This document shows positions 1-7,897 of a stretch of 64,000 nt of DNA, piece by piece (the first letter of the stretch is position 1; every line of letters begins with the position of its first letter). Origin of the DNA: CAYRGQ01 sp964423925 (GTDB lineage: Bacteria; Bacteroidota; Bacteroidia; Sphingobacteriales; Sphingobacteriaceae). The translations under genes were made by a program, and so were the position numbers. The notes below the pieces were generated by a model, which did not search any database, was not told where the DNA came from, and saw nothing but the letters and a program-made list of their open reading frames with translations. Location of the stretch: the NCBI GenBank assembly GCA_964423925.1, contig CAYRGQ010000007.1:22917-86916 (forward strand), in the 5' to 3' direction.

Positions 1-1
1 A

Positions 2-187
2 CGGGCTATTGATACCATTGAGGAGTCTGCGCTCACCGAACTTATCATCACCGACACTATACCGTTGAAGCGCGAGAGTGAGAAAATCCGCGTGCTTTCC
101 ACCGCACCGCTGTTTGCAAATGCAATCAAAAACGTCAACGAACATGGTTCCATCAGTGCATTGTTTGACACGGAGCGCGTGCAGTAG
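2..187 (+). CDS. prs: ribose-phosphate pyrophosphokinase, C-terminal fragment
   Basis: The window opens inside this gene; 61 residues and a TAG stop are visible. The fragment contains ELIITDTIPL and IRVLSTAPLFANAI, which match the conserved C-terminal segment of PRPP synthetases, and it ends in an ISALF-type tail as usual for the family. The enzyme makes PRPP from ribose 5-phosphate and ATP for nucleotide, histidine and tryptophan synthesis. It sits upstream of rplY and pth, an arrangement common in this phylum. The 5' end lies outside the window. Confidence 0.9.
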   Translation, partial: RAIDTIEESALTELIITDTIPLKRESEKIRVLSTAPLFANAIKNVNEHGSISALFDTERVQ

Positions 188-806
188 GCTGCGCAAGATT
201 CGATTTCACGCTGTATTCTTAGGATTACTCATCGCGGTATCGTTTTCATCGGCAGACGCGCAATTGTCCCCGAAGAAACCGAATCAAATCGTGGCACAAC
301 TGGCATTCGGTGGCAATTCCCATATTCGGTTTTCCGAAGTGGACGGAGCGTCCTCGCACAACGGAAAGACATCGGTCATGGCTGGCGGTGCATACCAGCG
401 TCAATTAACCCGACGTTTTTACGTAAGTGGTGGGCTGACATACTCGCGCCACACCTATATCGCACGCCCCGCAGCGACAGGCGGCTCCCCCGCTACCGAA
501 ACAAACGGGCAAGTCGAGCTGATTTCGATTCCTTTACTAGCCCGATTCGATCTGGGTAAGTTTCTGTTTGTAAACGCTGGCCCATCGTTGGATTTTGAAG
601 CCAACCGGGCCGACAACGCCCATCATTCACGCCAGAACGGCATTGGCCTATCAGCAGGTATCGGGGCTAAATACCAGATATCGAGCGTATCACTGTGGGT
701 CAATCCCTTTGTCAAACAACACGCAATTATCTCATTTAGTGACGAGCGACATCCCGCCAAGCTGAACGTAGCGGGGTTAGCTATTGGGGTAGATTATCAG
801 TTTTAA
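144..806 (+). CDS. small outer-membrane beta-barrel protein
   Basis: About 220 residues from ATG 144. A hydrophobic signal segment ends in SSADAQ, the usual Bacteroidota cleavage context before Gln. The mature part alternates polar and hydrophobic residues with aromatic strand ends (GGAYQRQLTRRFYVSGGLTY) and finishes in VDYQF, a C-terminal Phe typical of outer-membrane barrels (OMP_b-brl family). The start is uncertain: ATG 144 overlaps the prs end by 44 bp, while TTG 165 also gives a full signal peptide. The cargo or function cannot be told from sequence. Confidence 0.7.
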   Translation: MVPSVHCLTRSACSRLRKIRFHAVFLGLLIAVSFSSADAQLSPKKPNQIVAQLAFGGNSHIRFSEVDGASSHNGKTSVMAGGAYQRQLTRRFYVSGGLTYSRHTYIARPAATGGSPATETNGQVELISIPLLARFDLGKFLFVNAGPSLDFEANRADNAHHSRQNGIGLSAGIGAKYQISSVSLWVNPFVKQHAIISFSDERHPAKLNVAGLAIGVDYQF

Positions 807-905
807 AGACCCGGGGCACAGCGGGCCATTGCCCTCTCTTGTGCCAGGAACATCCTTTCCGCTAAAATATTAACCCACAAAGCGGGAACAATCACTTTTA
901 TTACT

Positions 906-913
906 TACCTTTG
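906..913 (+). promoter_or_regulatory. promoter -7 box for rplY (TACCTTTG)
   Basis: TACCTTTG matches the Bacteroidota -7 consensus TAnnTTTG and lies 31 nt before the rplY ATG. No TTG was seen at the expected -33 distance. Confidence 0.6.
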
Positions 914-944
914 CACGCTCAAAAATTACTATAATTTATAAAAA

Positions 945-1532
945 ATGAAATCAATTGCTATTAGCGGTTCTCTTCGGGAGAACGTAGGGAAAAGAGACGC
1001 GAAAGAGCTTCGTTACCAGGGAAAAGTCCCTGCCGTGCTCTATGGTGGTGAAAAACAATACCACTTTGCCGTGTCCGCAGCTGATTTGAAGCCGGTTTTG
1101 TATACGCCGGACGTTCATTTCATCGACTTGGACCTGGATGGTGCCAAATTTCAGGCTATCGTCCAAGAAACACAGTTTCACCCATTGACCGACCAACTCC
1201 GTCATATCGACTTTTTGGAGCTTTCTGACAAGAAAGAAGTGGCGATCAACATTCCTGTGAAACTTACTGGAACGTCACCAGGCGTCCGTGCGGGTGGTAA
1301 ACTCGTACAGAAATTGCGTAAACTTCGCGTAAAAGCGTTGCCAGCTAACTTGCCTCAACACATCGAGGTGAGCTTGAGTGAACTCAACGTCGGCAACTCT
1401 GTTCGCGTTGCCCAAATTAAATTGGAAAATGCCAAAGTGCTTAACAACGCGGACGACACGATCGTTTCTGTGGTCATGTCGCGTGCATTGCGTCAAGCGG
1501 AGCAAGAAGCCAAAGCGGAAAAGTCTAAATAA
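945..1532 (+). CDS. rplY: 50S ribosomal protein L25/general stress protein Ctc
   Basis: 195 residues, the long CTC/TL5 form. The N-terminal part (about residues 1-90) is the L25 5S-rRNA-binding domain: it opens with IAISGSLRENVGKRDAKELR and carries KVPAVLYGG. The C-terminal half (about 95-185) is the CTC beta domain, with VAINIPVKLTGTSPGVRAGG and the LPQHIEVSLSELNVG segment. It ends in a lysine- and glutamate-rich tail. It binds 5S rRNA in the central protuberance of the large subunit. It has its own promoter upstream and a strong terminator downstream, so it is probably monocistronic. Confidence 0.96.
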   Translation: MKSIAISGSLRENVGKRDAKELRYQGKVPAVLYGGEKQYHFAVSAADLKPVLYTPDVHFIDLDLDGAKFQAIVQETQFHPLTDQLRHIDFLELSDKKEVAINIPVKLTGTSPGVRAGGKLVQKLRKLRVKALPANLPQHIEVSLSELNVGNSVRVAQIKLENAKVLNNADDTIVSVVMSRALRQAEQEAKAEKSK

Positions 1533-1555
1533 TCTACTGCACAGTAAACAAGCGA

Positions 1556-1589
1556 GCACCCACCCTTTTTGGGCGGGTGCTTTTTTATT
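1556..1589 (+). terminator. Rho-independent terminator of rplY
   Basis: GCACCCACCC and GGGCGGGTGC form a 10-bp stem with one mismatch around a TTTTT loop, followed by TTTTTTATT. It lies 23 bp after the rplY stop. Confidence 0.88.
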
Positions 1590-1602
1590 GGGGGCAATTT
1601 GA

Positions 1603-1610
1603 TATTTTTG
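1603..1610 (+). promoter_or_regulatory. promoter -7 box for pth (TATTTTTG)
   Basis: TATTTTTG fits TAnnTTTG, directly after the rplY terminator and 25 nt before the pth ATG. Confidence 0.55.
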
Positions 1611-1635
1611 CCCCCTGGCAATACAAAGAGACGGC

Positions 1636-2196
1636 ATGAAATACCTTATCGTAGGATTAGGCAACATAGGGATGGAATATGCCGATACACGGCACAACAT
1701 CGGCTTTATGGTGGCCGACGAAATGGCGAAGCAGGCCGGGGCCTCCTTCTCTACCCTGCGGCACGCCTACTACACCGAATATAAGCATCGTGGAAACAAC
1801 GTCCACCTGATCAAGCCGACAACCTACATGAACCTCAGCGGCAAAGCCGTCAACTTCTGGATGCATGAGCTCAAGATCCCCATCGAACGCGTACTCGTCA
1901 TTGTCGATGATTTAGCCATTCCGTTCGGCAAGGTGCGTCTACGACCTAAGGGAAGCGCGGCTGGCCACAATGGATTGCGCAGTATCGAAACACTGTGCGG
2001 GGGACAGAACTATCCAAGGCTTCGGTTTGGCATTGGCGACAATTTTCCGAAGGGCCGACAGGTCGATTATGTGTTGAGCGGATTTAACAACGACGAATTG
2101 TTGCACTTGCCGGAACTCATCGAACGCGCCGTGCAGATGGCACACAGCTTCGTCCACATTGGGCTCGAGCTCACCATGACGCAGTTTAACAAATAG
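1636..2196 (+). CDS. pth: peptidyl-tRNA hydrolase
   Basis: 186 residues, normal for bacterial Pth. It opens with KYLIVGLGNIGMEYADTRHNIGF, containing the conserved Asn and the catalytic His of the TRHNIG motif. Further signatures are KPTTYMNLSG and the DDLAIPFGKVRLRPKGSAAGHNGLRS loop with its Asp. The enzyme recycles peptidyl-tRNA released by stalled ribosomes. It is next to rplY, a frequent pairing in bacteria. It converges on the minus-strand RDD gene, with one base between the two stop codons and no terminator in the gap. Confidence 0.97.
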   Translation: MKYLIVGLGNIGMEYADTRHNIGFMVADEMAKQAGASFSTLRHAYYTEYKHRGNNVHLIKPTTYMNLSGKAVNFWMHELKIPIERVLVIVDDLAIPFGKVRLRPKGSAAGHNGLRSIETLCGGQNYPRLRFGIGDNFPKGRQVDYVLSGFNNDELLHLPELIERAVQMAHSFVHIGLELTMTQFNK

Positions 2197-2197
2197 G

Positions 2198-2815
2198 TCA
2201 GATCAGGCGTTCTTTGACCACCCAGGTGTGAGCGATCTTATCATGCAAGCACTGTTGTTTGCGGTCGAAAAAACCACTCAGAAATCCAAGTCCTAACGTA
2301 ATCACGCCGACAAGCTTGGCGATATTGCGGACAAGGGCCATGCTATAGCCGATAGGTCGCCCTTTGGTATCCGTCACCTTCACCCCCACCAGTATTTTGC
2401 CAATCGTCGCTTGGCGCTTCGAGCCTTCGAAGCCCACGCTAAAGATAAACTTGATAACCGGGATAATCGCCAGCCCAAGGAGTAAGGTGGCGATACGATC
2501 TTCGGTGGCTGCTGTGCCTGCTACGTAGAGCAGGGCAATTAATGCATATACGCACGCGGCTACGAAGTAGTCGATGCCCAGCGCCAGCAAACGTACGTCT
2601 AGCGTGGCAAAATACTGGGGCAAGGTAGCTTGGTGCGTAATGTGCAACGCTTCGCTCAGCGTCGGAAACTCACGCACCTCCTTGTAGTCCTTCTCGCCTT
2701 GGGGCTTTATAAAATCCGTAGGCTTCAAGCCGAGTGCCTGTATCTCCTGAAAGGAGAACGGACCGGCGGGCTTGCCATCGACAACCACAAAATAGTGAAG
2801 TCCCTGCGGATCCAT
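2198..2815 (-). CDS. GYF-like plus RDD domain membrane protein
   Basis: 205 residues. The N-terminal about 55 residues (HYFVVVDGKPAGPFSFQEIQALG) resemble the GYF_2 fold seen in bacterial envelope proteins. An RDD domain follows, with the family's Arg-Asp/Asp signature region (FATLDVRLLALGIDYFVAA), two or three membrane helices and ATIGKILVGVKVTDTKGRPIGY. RDD proteins are poorly characterised; some have been linked to ion transport. It is the last gene of a minus-strand run with the LiaF-like and PspC genes (gaps 9 and 5 bp), which suggests an envelope role. Confidence 0.8.
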   Translation of the reverse strand: MDPQGLHYFVVVDGKPAGPFSFQEIQALGLKPTDFIKPQGEKDYKEVREFPTLSEALHITHQATLPQYFATLDVRLLALGIDYFVAACVYALIALLYVAGTAATEDRIATLLLGLAIIPVIKFIFSVGFEGSKRQATIGKILVGVKVTDTKGRPIGYSMALVRNIAKLVGVITLGLGFLSGFFDRKQQCLHDKIAHTWVVKERLI

Positions 2816-2824
2816 CGGGGCGGA

Positions 2825-3790
2825 TTAGTAGCGTTTCACTTCAAAGGAACTGAGTCCACCGACGAGGTGGATGTCGTATTTCTTCTCCGAACGCTCGTAA
2901 TCGGGTGTGGTGTACGAACCGTCCGGCTGCTCGGTGAAGCCACGGAATTTGCGCGCTGAAAGTCCCGACTTGCTTACGATGCGGCATGCCGCCGATTCGG
3001 GAATCTCGATTTCGATGCTAGACACGCCCCCACTCACATTCACATGCGACGTCTCCAATGGCTCGCCCAGCTTTATCTCAACCGCGGAAGCGCCCCCTTT
3101 TACGTGCAGGCTTCCGATTTTAAAATCCGAAAGATCGAAATCCGCCACGCCAGCACCAAAATCGAGCTGAATGTCCCATATGGGTGTTTGGTTCAGCCGG
3201 ATCTTTGCTTTATTATCATGCTGTACTAGGACGGTGTTATTGTCCCTGCTTTCCATCACAAAATTGATTTTAACCGCACGAGCGGTGGAGTCGCCGCTTT
3301 CAACCATGTCAACCGTATGTGTTCCCACCGAGCTTTTCGTTTCCGCTTCGAATAGCTTTTCGGTAGTGCCATCTATTTCGTATTCGATCGCACCCCCTCG
3401 GATGTGCAAACTGGCTTTGCTGACCGCTTCGTCATAGTCAAATGCAAACCGCTCTTCGGTAAGTGCCGTCCGCGCATTGCTGTCGCCACTAGCCCTTGCC
3501 TCCACCCTATCCGTGCGGCTCTTTTTACCCAAACCCCACCAATTTGTGTCCGGTGGCATCGTGCCCTTGTACAGTAAGAAAGCGAGCGCTGCCAGCGTCA
3601 CCAAAATGGAGATGGCGTTGCCGACTCCCCGACGGGGCACCAGAAGGTTGACCCCCACCACGATAAGGATTACCGGCCACATATTGATTACCGAACGCCA
3701 ATAAAAATCGATATAACCCAGGTTGCTCAGTAAGATGACCGTACCCACACCCAGTAGGATCAGCCCCCAACTCATTTTTTCCTTGTCCAT
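2825..3790 (-). CDS. LiaF-like membrane stress protein
   Basis: 321 residues. The first about 80 hold three or four hydrophobic helices in the LiaI/LiaF-like transmembrane pattern (WGLILLGVGTVILLSNLGYID, NMWPVILIVVGVNLLV). The C-terminal region is soluble and beta-rich with repeated Gly segments (LHVKGGASAVEIKLG, VNVSGGVSSIEIEIP), like the cell-wall-active antibiotic response/adhesin-type domain. In Firmicutes such proteins repress LiaRS signalling; no LiaRS is nearby, so a similar role here is only a guess. It sits directly downstream of the PspC gene with a 5-bp gap. Confidence 0.78.
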   Translation of the reverse strand: MDKEKMSWGLILLGVGTVILLSNLGYIDFYWRSVINMWPVILIVVGVNLLVPRRGVGNAISILVTLAALAFLLYKGTMPPDTNWWGLGKKSRTDRVEARASGDSNARTALTEERFAFDYDEAVSKASLHIRGGAIEYEIDGTTEKLFEAETKSSVGTHTVDMVESGDSTARAVKINFVMESRDNNTVLVQHDNKAKIRLNQTPIWDIQLDFGAGVADFDLSDFKIGSLHVKGGASAVEIKLGEPLETSHVNVSGGVSSIEIEIPESAACRIVSKSGLSARKFRGFTEQPDGSYTTPDYERSEKKYDIHLVGGLSSFEVKRY

Positions 3791-3795
3791 GTGAA

Positions 3796-4419
3796 TTAGT
3801 TTTTAGGTTCGTTTCCGTCGAGCCCAGTGGTTTGCGAGCCGGCAGGGGCGTTATTCGCTTCCTCAGCTGGCGGTTTGGTGGGTTCATATACCGGCTCGGA
3901 TTGGCGACGACGGTCGGGAAACGCGGTGAAGATATTGATCAATCCGGCAAAAATCAGCAACACTGGCCAATATTTGCCCAAATCCCTCCAATGGAATATA
4001 TCCAGTTGCATCAACAGGAAGACGATACCGATGCTGAGGAGAATGATGCCTGCCGTTGCCTTGTCATTATTGTTGGACTTGCGCTTAGGCTGCCGCATAA
4101 CCGGCGGCGTGTAGGGCGCATAAGCACCCGCAGATTCATTGCCAACCATGGAATGGGTGGGGTCCGTATCGCTCACGCGATAATCCACATTCATCGGGTC
4201 GAATACTTGGGCCAACGACTTGACGGGCAACACGACCCACAAAATGACGTACAGTAGGGGCCCGGCGAATCCAATCCCCTGGCCTGCGAAAAAAACCGTC
4301 ACGATAAACCCGACTCGAATCCAGGTCTTATCTACTCCGAAATACTCGCCTAAACCTGCGCAAACGCCCGCAACCGCCCCCTCGTGGGGTATCCGCTGCA
4401 ATTTTTTGTTCGTTTCCAT
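3796..4419 (-). CDS. PspC domain protein with LiaI/LiaF-like helices
   Basis: 207 residues. A PspC domain occupies about residues 7-65: RIPHEGAVAGVCAGLGEYF followed by a long hydrophobic helix and LLYVILWVVLPV. After a polar linker comes a second membrane module (AGIILLSIGIVFLLMQLDIFHWRDLGKYWPVLLIFAGL) like that of the adjacent LiaF-like protein. PspC proteins sense or respond to envelope stress. The tail is Pro/Glu-rich and probably cytoplasmic. The gap to the upstream SDR is only 16 bp, so the four minus-strand genes are probably cotranscribed. Confidence 0.83.
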   Translation of the reverse strand: METNKKLQRIPHEGAVAGVCAGLGEYFGVDKTWIRVGFIVTVFFAGQGIGFAGPLLYVILWVVLPVKSLAQVFDPMNVDYRVSDTDPTHSMVGNESAGAYAPYTPPVMRQPKRKSNNNDKATAGIILLSIGIVFLLMQLDIFHWRDLGKYWPVLLIFAGLINIFTAFPDRRRQSEPVYEPTKPPAEEANNAPAGSQTTGLDGNEPKN

Positions 4420-4435
4420 TGCTCCACACTGTTAG

Positions 4436-5149
4436 CTAAATATTGCCCTGCTTTGGCGTCACTACCACTTCGTCAATACTGGCGCCATCGCTCACCGCTA
4501 AGGCTAGCTGTACGGCTTGCGCCACATCGCTCGGCATGACGAACCGATCGTCTGGCAAATCCGTTCCAGACCACGACGCTGTCTTGGTAGAGCCGGGGAC
4601 AATCTCAGTGACACGTATCCCATGCGTCCTGAGCTCCTCCCGCAATACATGGGTTAGACTGCGGAGCGCAGCTTTTGTTACGCTGTAAGTACCCGCGGCC
4701 ACTACGGGCGTTCTTGCGGCGATGGAGGTAATATTGATGATATGGCCGCGTCCGCGTGAGACCATCTCCTGCGCAATGCCGCGGGCCAGCCGATGGGGCG
4801 TCACATAATTGGTCTGCCATTGCCGCATAAAGTCCTCCTCGGTCTCCGCCAATACGGTTGCGGGAAGGTAGATGCCCAAATTATTGACCAGTACGGCCAC
4901 CCCACGGGGTTTTGCCCAATCCAGCAGCCGCGCACAGCCCGCATCGGTGGCTAGGTCGCACGCGCAGGTATCCACCTGCCTATCGGGATGTTGTTCCGTA
5001 ATCGCTTTCGCCATATGATCTAAATCCGCCGCACTGCGCGCGGCCAGTAGCAAGTCGTAGCCCGCCTCGGCTAAAGACAGTGCAATGGCCCGCCCCATAC
5101 CCTTAGTGGCACCGGTCACCAACGCCGCTCCATTTGCATGTACTTCCAT
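4436..5149 (-). CDS. short-chain dehydrogenase/reductase
   Basis: 237 residues, classical SDR length. It shows the NAD(P)-binding TGATKGMG glycine motif near the start, NNLG in place of NNAG, the catalytic Ser in ITSIAART and the YSVTK catalytic Tyr/Lys motif. The substrate is not predictable; it resembles 3-ketoacyl-ACP reductase-type and ketone-reducing SDRs. It heads the minus-strand run that continues into the PspC and LiaF-like genes, and is divergent from mlaE. Confidence 0.85.
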   Translation of the reverse strand: MEVHANGAALVTGATKGMGRAIALSLAEAGYDLLLAARSAADLDHMAKAITEQHPDRQVDTCACDLATDAGCARLLDWAKPRGVAVLVNNLGIYLPATVLAETEEDFMRQWQTNYVTPHRLARGIAQEMVSRGRGHIINITSIAARTPVVAAGTYSVTKAALRSLTHVLREELRTHGIRVTEIVPGSTKTASWSGTDLPDDRFVMPSDVAQAVQLALAVSDGASIDEVVVTPKQGNI

Positions 5150-5169
5150 GTTTGTGTCGATTTGTCAGC

Positions 5170-5177
5170 CAAAACTA
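5170..5177 (-). promoter_or_regulatory. promoter -7 box for the SDR/PspC run (TAGTTTTG)
   Basis: On the minus strand TAGTTTTG fits TAnnTTTG and lies 20 nt upstream of the SDR start codon. No -33 box was found at the usual spacing. Confidence 0.5.
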
Positions 5178-5299
5178 GCTCTTTTTGCGGACCTAGCCGA
5201 AAACAAAGTAGCGGCTCGAGCGTTTTGGAGAGAGACAACCACGCCACGCTGCTGTCGTCGCGCACGATGCAAGCACGCCAGCTTTTTCGGCGAAAAGTG

Positions 5300-5307
5300 T
5301 ATCTTTA
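5300..5307 (+). promoter_or_regulatory. possible promoter -7 box for mlaE (TATCTTTA)
   Basis: TATCTTTA differs from TAnnTTTG only in its last base and lies 23 nt before the mlaE ATG. Confidence 0.35.
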
Positions 5308-5330
5308 TCCGGATAATCGAACGAACGTTT

Positions 5331-6065
5331 ATGTTTTTCACCTACTTTGGCCAGTACTTGCTGCTCCTCAAATCAGTCTTCAAAAGACCGGAAAAATGGA
5401 GAATATACTTTAAGGAGATCATACACGAGATGAATGAGATCGGTGTCGGATCGCTCGGCCTGATCATGATTATCTCCACCTTCATCGGGGCGGTCATGAC
5501 GATGCAAATTGCCTTTCAACTGGTATCCGACTTGATTCCTACCTCCGTAATCGGTCAGATTAACCGCGACTCAAACATTTTGGAACTGGGACCTACCGTA
5601 TCAGCCTTGGTACTTATGGGTAAGGTGGGTTCATCCATATCCTCCCAGATAGGATCGATGCGGGTAACCGAACAAATCGATGCCCTTGAAATCATGGGAA
5701 TCAATGCACCGGGCTACCTGATTTTACCGAAAATAATTGCGGGGGTGACGATGATCCCCGTACTCGTCATAGTTGCGATTACCTGCGCGATCATCGGCGG
5801 GTTAGTTGGGGGCGCGCTATCGGGTGCAGTCACGCCGGCGGCTTATACGCAAGGCATTACGGATGGCTTCAACGGCTTCACGGTTACCGTAGCGATGGTC
5901 AAAGCCGTGGCTTTCGGATTTATCATTACCTCCGTCCCGGCCTACAAAGGCTTCTACGTGCGCGGGGGTGCATTAGAAGTAGGCCAAGCCAGCACGAAAT
6001 CGGTAGTTATTGGCTGTATCAGTATCTTAGCGGCCGACTACCTCATAACCGCTCTCATGCTTTAA
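5331..6065 (+). CDS. mlaE: MlaE-family ABC transporter permease
   Basis: 244 residues from ATG 5331, chosen because homologues begin near this MFFTYFGQYLLLLKSVF segment and the longer upstream reading has no family similarity. It has the MlaE pattern of five or six helices, with GVGSLGLIMIISTFIGAVMTMQIAFQL, the ELGPTVSALVLMGKVGSSISSQIGSM loop with EQIDALEIMGI, and a final GCISILAADYLITALML helix. It is the inner-membrane permease of a phospholipid transport ABC system. The partner ATPase starts 21 bp downstream. No MCE-domain substrate-binding gene is visible next to it. Confidence 0.93.
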   Translation: MFFTYFGQYLLLLKSVFKRPEKWRIYFKEIIHEMNEIGVGSLGLIMIISTFIGAVMTMQIAFQLVSDLIPTSVIGQINRDSNILELGPTVSALVLMGKVGSSISSQIGSMRVTEQIDALEIMGINAPGYLILPKIIAGVTMIPVLVIVAITCAIIGGLVGGALSGAVTPAAYTQGITDGFNGFTVTVAMVKAVAFGFIITSVPAYKGFYVRGGALEVGQASTKSVVIGCISILAADYLITALML

Positions 6066-6086
6066 TTCTATCCCTATCCTGTCTCC

Positions 6087-6839
6087 ATGATCACCATCGA
6101 AAACATTCATAAGTCCTTTGGCTCAAACGACGTGTTGAACGGCATCGACGCCACCTTTGAACCGGGTAAAATCAGCTTGATTATTGGCGGATCAGGCTCG
6201 GGAAAGAGTACCCTCTTGAAATGCATGGTCGGGCTGCACCGCCCGGAAATCGGCACGGTCATGTACGACGGGCAGGATTTCACCCGCTTGGGCTTCGAAG
6301 ATCGCATCCCTATCCGAAAAGAGATCGGCATGCTTTTCCAAAACTCGGCCTTATTTGACTCCATGACGGTGGAGCAAAACATCATGTTCCCCCTGGAAAT
6401 GTTTTCGGACATGAGCCAAGCCGAAAAACTCGATCGAGCGAATTACTGCTTGGAGCGGGTAAACCTGCCGGGAAAGAACAAGCTCTACCCCGCCGAGTTG
6501 TCAGGCGGCATGAAGAAGCGCGTGGGTATCGCGCGAGCAATCAGCATGAGTCCCAAGTACCTCTTCTGCGACGAGCCCAACTCGGGGCTTGATCCGGAAA
6601 CAGCCATTCTGATTGACGAATTGATCCAGGAACTCACCAAGGAATACAATTGCACCACGGTCGTTGTGACGCACGACATGAACTCGGTAATGGGCATCGG
6701 CGAGTACATCCTATTCCTATATAAAGGACAAAAATGGTGGGAAGGCTCTAGCAAGGACATCGCGCATTCGGAGGTAAAAGAGCTGAATGATTTTGTGTTT
6801 GCAAGCCAGTTCATGCAGGCAGCGAAAACAAAATTCTAA
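6087..6839 (+). CDS. mlaF: MlaF-family ABC transporter ATPase
   Basis: 250 residues. Walker A is GGSGSGKST, the Q-loop is MLFQNSALFDSMTV, the signature is LSGGMKKR, Walker B is YLFCDEPNSGLDP and the switch His is in VVTHDM. LSGGM and a SALFDSMTV Q-loop are typical of MlaF/Ttg2A ATPases. It energises the MlaE permease encoded immediately upstream. The MCE protein of the system must be elsewhere: the gene that follows is an unrelated methyltransferase. Confidence 0.94.
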   Translation: MITIENIHKSFGSNDVLNGIDATFEPGKISLIIGGSGSGKSTLLKCMVGLHRPEIGTVMYDGQDFTRLGFEDRIPIRKEIGMLFQNSALFDSMTVEQNIMFPLEMFSDMSQAEKLDRANYCLERVNLPGKNKLYPAELSGGMKKRVGIARAISMSPKYLFCDEPNSGLDPETAILIDELIQELTKEYNCTTVVVTHDMNSVMGIGEYILFLYKGQKWWEGSSKDIAHSEVKELNDFVFASQFMQAAKTKF

Positions 6840-6868
6840 CGATTATTTCTGCAGCAAGAACTCCGTAA

Positions 6869-6902
6869 GCCGTCCGGACGCCCGTGCTGAGAAACGGACG
6901 GC
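6869..6902 (+). terminator. possible weak terminator hairpin after mlaF
   Basis: GCCGTCCG and CGGACGGC form a perfect 8-bp stem 30 bp after mlaF, with an 18-nt loop. There is no T-tract, so intrinsic termination is doubtful. Confidence 0.3.
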
Positions 6903-6917
6903 ATGGCCAGACCGGCA

Positions 6918-6951
6918 TTGCCGTAATTTACAATCGATATCCGTACCTTTG
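6918..6951 (+). promoter_or_regulatory. promoter, TTG-N23-TACCTTTG
   Basis: TTG (6918-6920) and TACCTTTG (6944-6951) are separated by 23 bp, within the range described for Bacteroidota promoters. The methyltransferase start lies 17 nt downstream. Confidence 0.6.
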
Positions 6952-6968
6952 CCGAAAAGACACCGACT

Positions 6969-7868
6969 TTGGCAACAAATAGCATACAACTTCTCACTCC
7001 ACGGCATTGGAAAGATTACGAACTGATCGACTGTGGCGACTTTGAGAAACTCGAGCGCTTTGGTAGCACCATACTCATTCGTCCGGAGCCCCAAGCGGTT
7101 TGGAAAAAGGGATTAGCCGACAGCGAATGGACGCGCCACGCGGATATCCGCTTTAAGGGGCGGTCGGCGACCAGCGGCGACTGGGTAAAAAAATCGCCGA
7201 AAACTCCTGACCGATGGCACATTAGGTATCAAAACAACCACATTTCCATCGCTTTTCGTCTGGGGCTGACGGCATTTAAGCATGTGGGCATTTTTCCGGA
7301 GCAGGCCGTCAACTGGGATTATATTTCCGAGACGATTCGTTCCTTTTCTACGCCTACTCCGAAAGTCCTGAACCTATTTGCTTATACGGGTGGTGCTTCG
7401 CTGGCGGCCAAGGCAGCCGGAGCGGACATCACCCATGTTGACTCCATCAAGCAAGTCGTAACTTGGGCCAATGAAAACCAGGAACTTTCGGGGCTTCGCG
7501 ATATACGCTGGGTGGTGGAAGATGCGCTAAAATTCGTGAAAAGGGAACTGAAGCGCGGCAACCGATACCACGGCATAATCCTTGACCCGCCGGCCTACGG
7601 CCACGGTCCCAAGGGCGAGAAATGGAAACTCGAAGACCACATCGACGAGATGATGCAAGATGTGGTGCAGTTGCTGGATCCGAATGAGCATTTCCTGATC
7701 CTCAACACCTACTCCTTGGGCTTTTCGTCCGTCATCGTCGAAAATCTCATCCGTTCGGCTATGCCGTCCGTAAAAAACCTGGAAACGGGTGAACTGTGCC
7801 TGCAGGCCACTGCCGGCAGCAAACTGCCGCTGGGCGTGTTCGGCAAATTCAGGAAAATCAACAAGTAA
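6969..7868 (+). CDS. class I SAM-dependent rRNA methyltransferase
   Basis: 299 residues with a TTG start at 6969, chosen because the conserved N-terminus IQLLTPRHWKDYELIDCGDF follows at once. The N-terminal about 100 residues are a small beta-rich domain. The Rossmann domain then shows KVLNLFAYTGGASLAAKAAGA (SAM-binding motif I), THVDSIKQVVTWANEN and the ILDPPAYGHG catalytic-type motif. This architecture is that of the RlmI/RlmL-like rRNA cytosine methyltransferases, but the modified nucleotide is not predictable. It converges on purU with a 29-bp gap. Confidence 0.85.
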   Translation: MATNSIQLLTPRHWKDYELIDCGDFEKLERFGSTILIRPEPQAVWKKGLADSEWTRHADIRFKGRSATSGDWVKKSPKTPDRWHIRYQNNHISIAFRLGLTAFKHVGIFPEQAVNWDYISETIRSFSTPTPKVLNLFAYTGGASLAAKAAGADITHVDSIKQVVTWANENQELSGLRDIRWVVEDALKFVKRELKRGNRYHGIILDPPAYGHGPKGEKWKLEDHIDEMMQDVVQLLDPNEHFLILNTYSLGFSSVIVENLIRSAMPSVKNLETGELCLQATAGSKLPLGVFGKFRKINK

Positions 7869-7897
7869 TCGGATCCGCAACAGGGTGGTGTCCGACT

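Noticed and set aside
1275..1700. Minus-strand ORF of 141 codons opposite rplY and pth
   Set aside because: Shadow of rplY with no family features; the opposite strand has a clear conserved protein, terminator and promoter.
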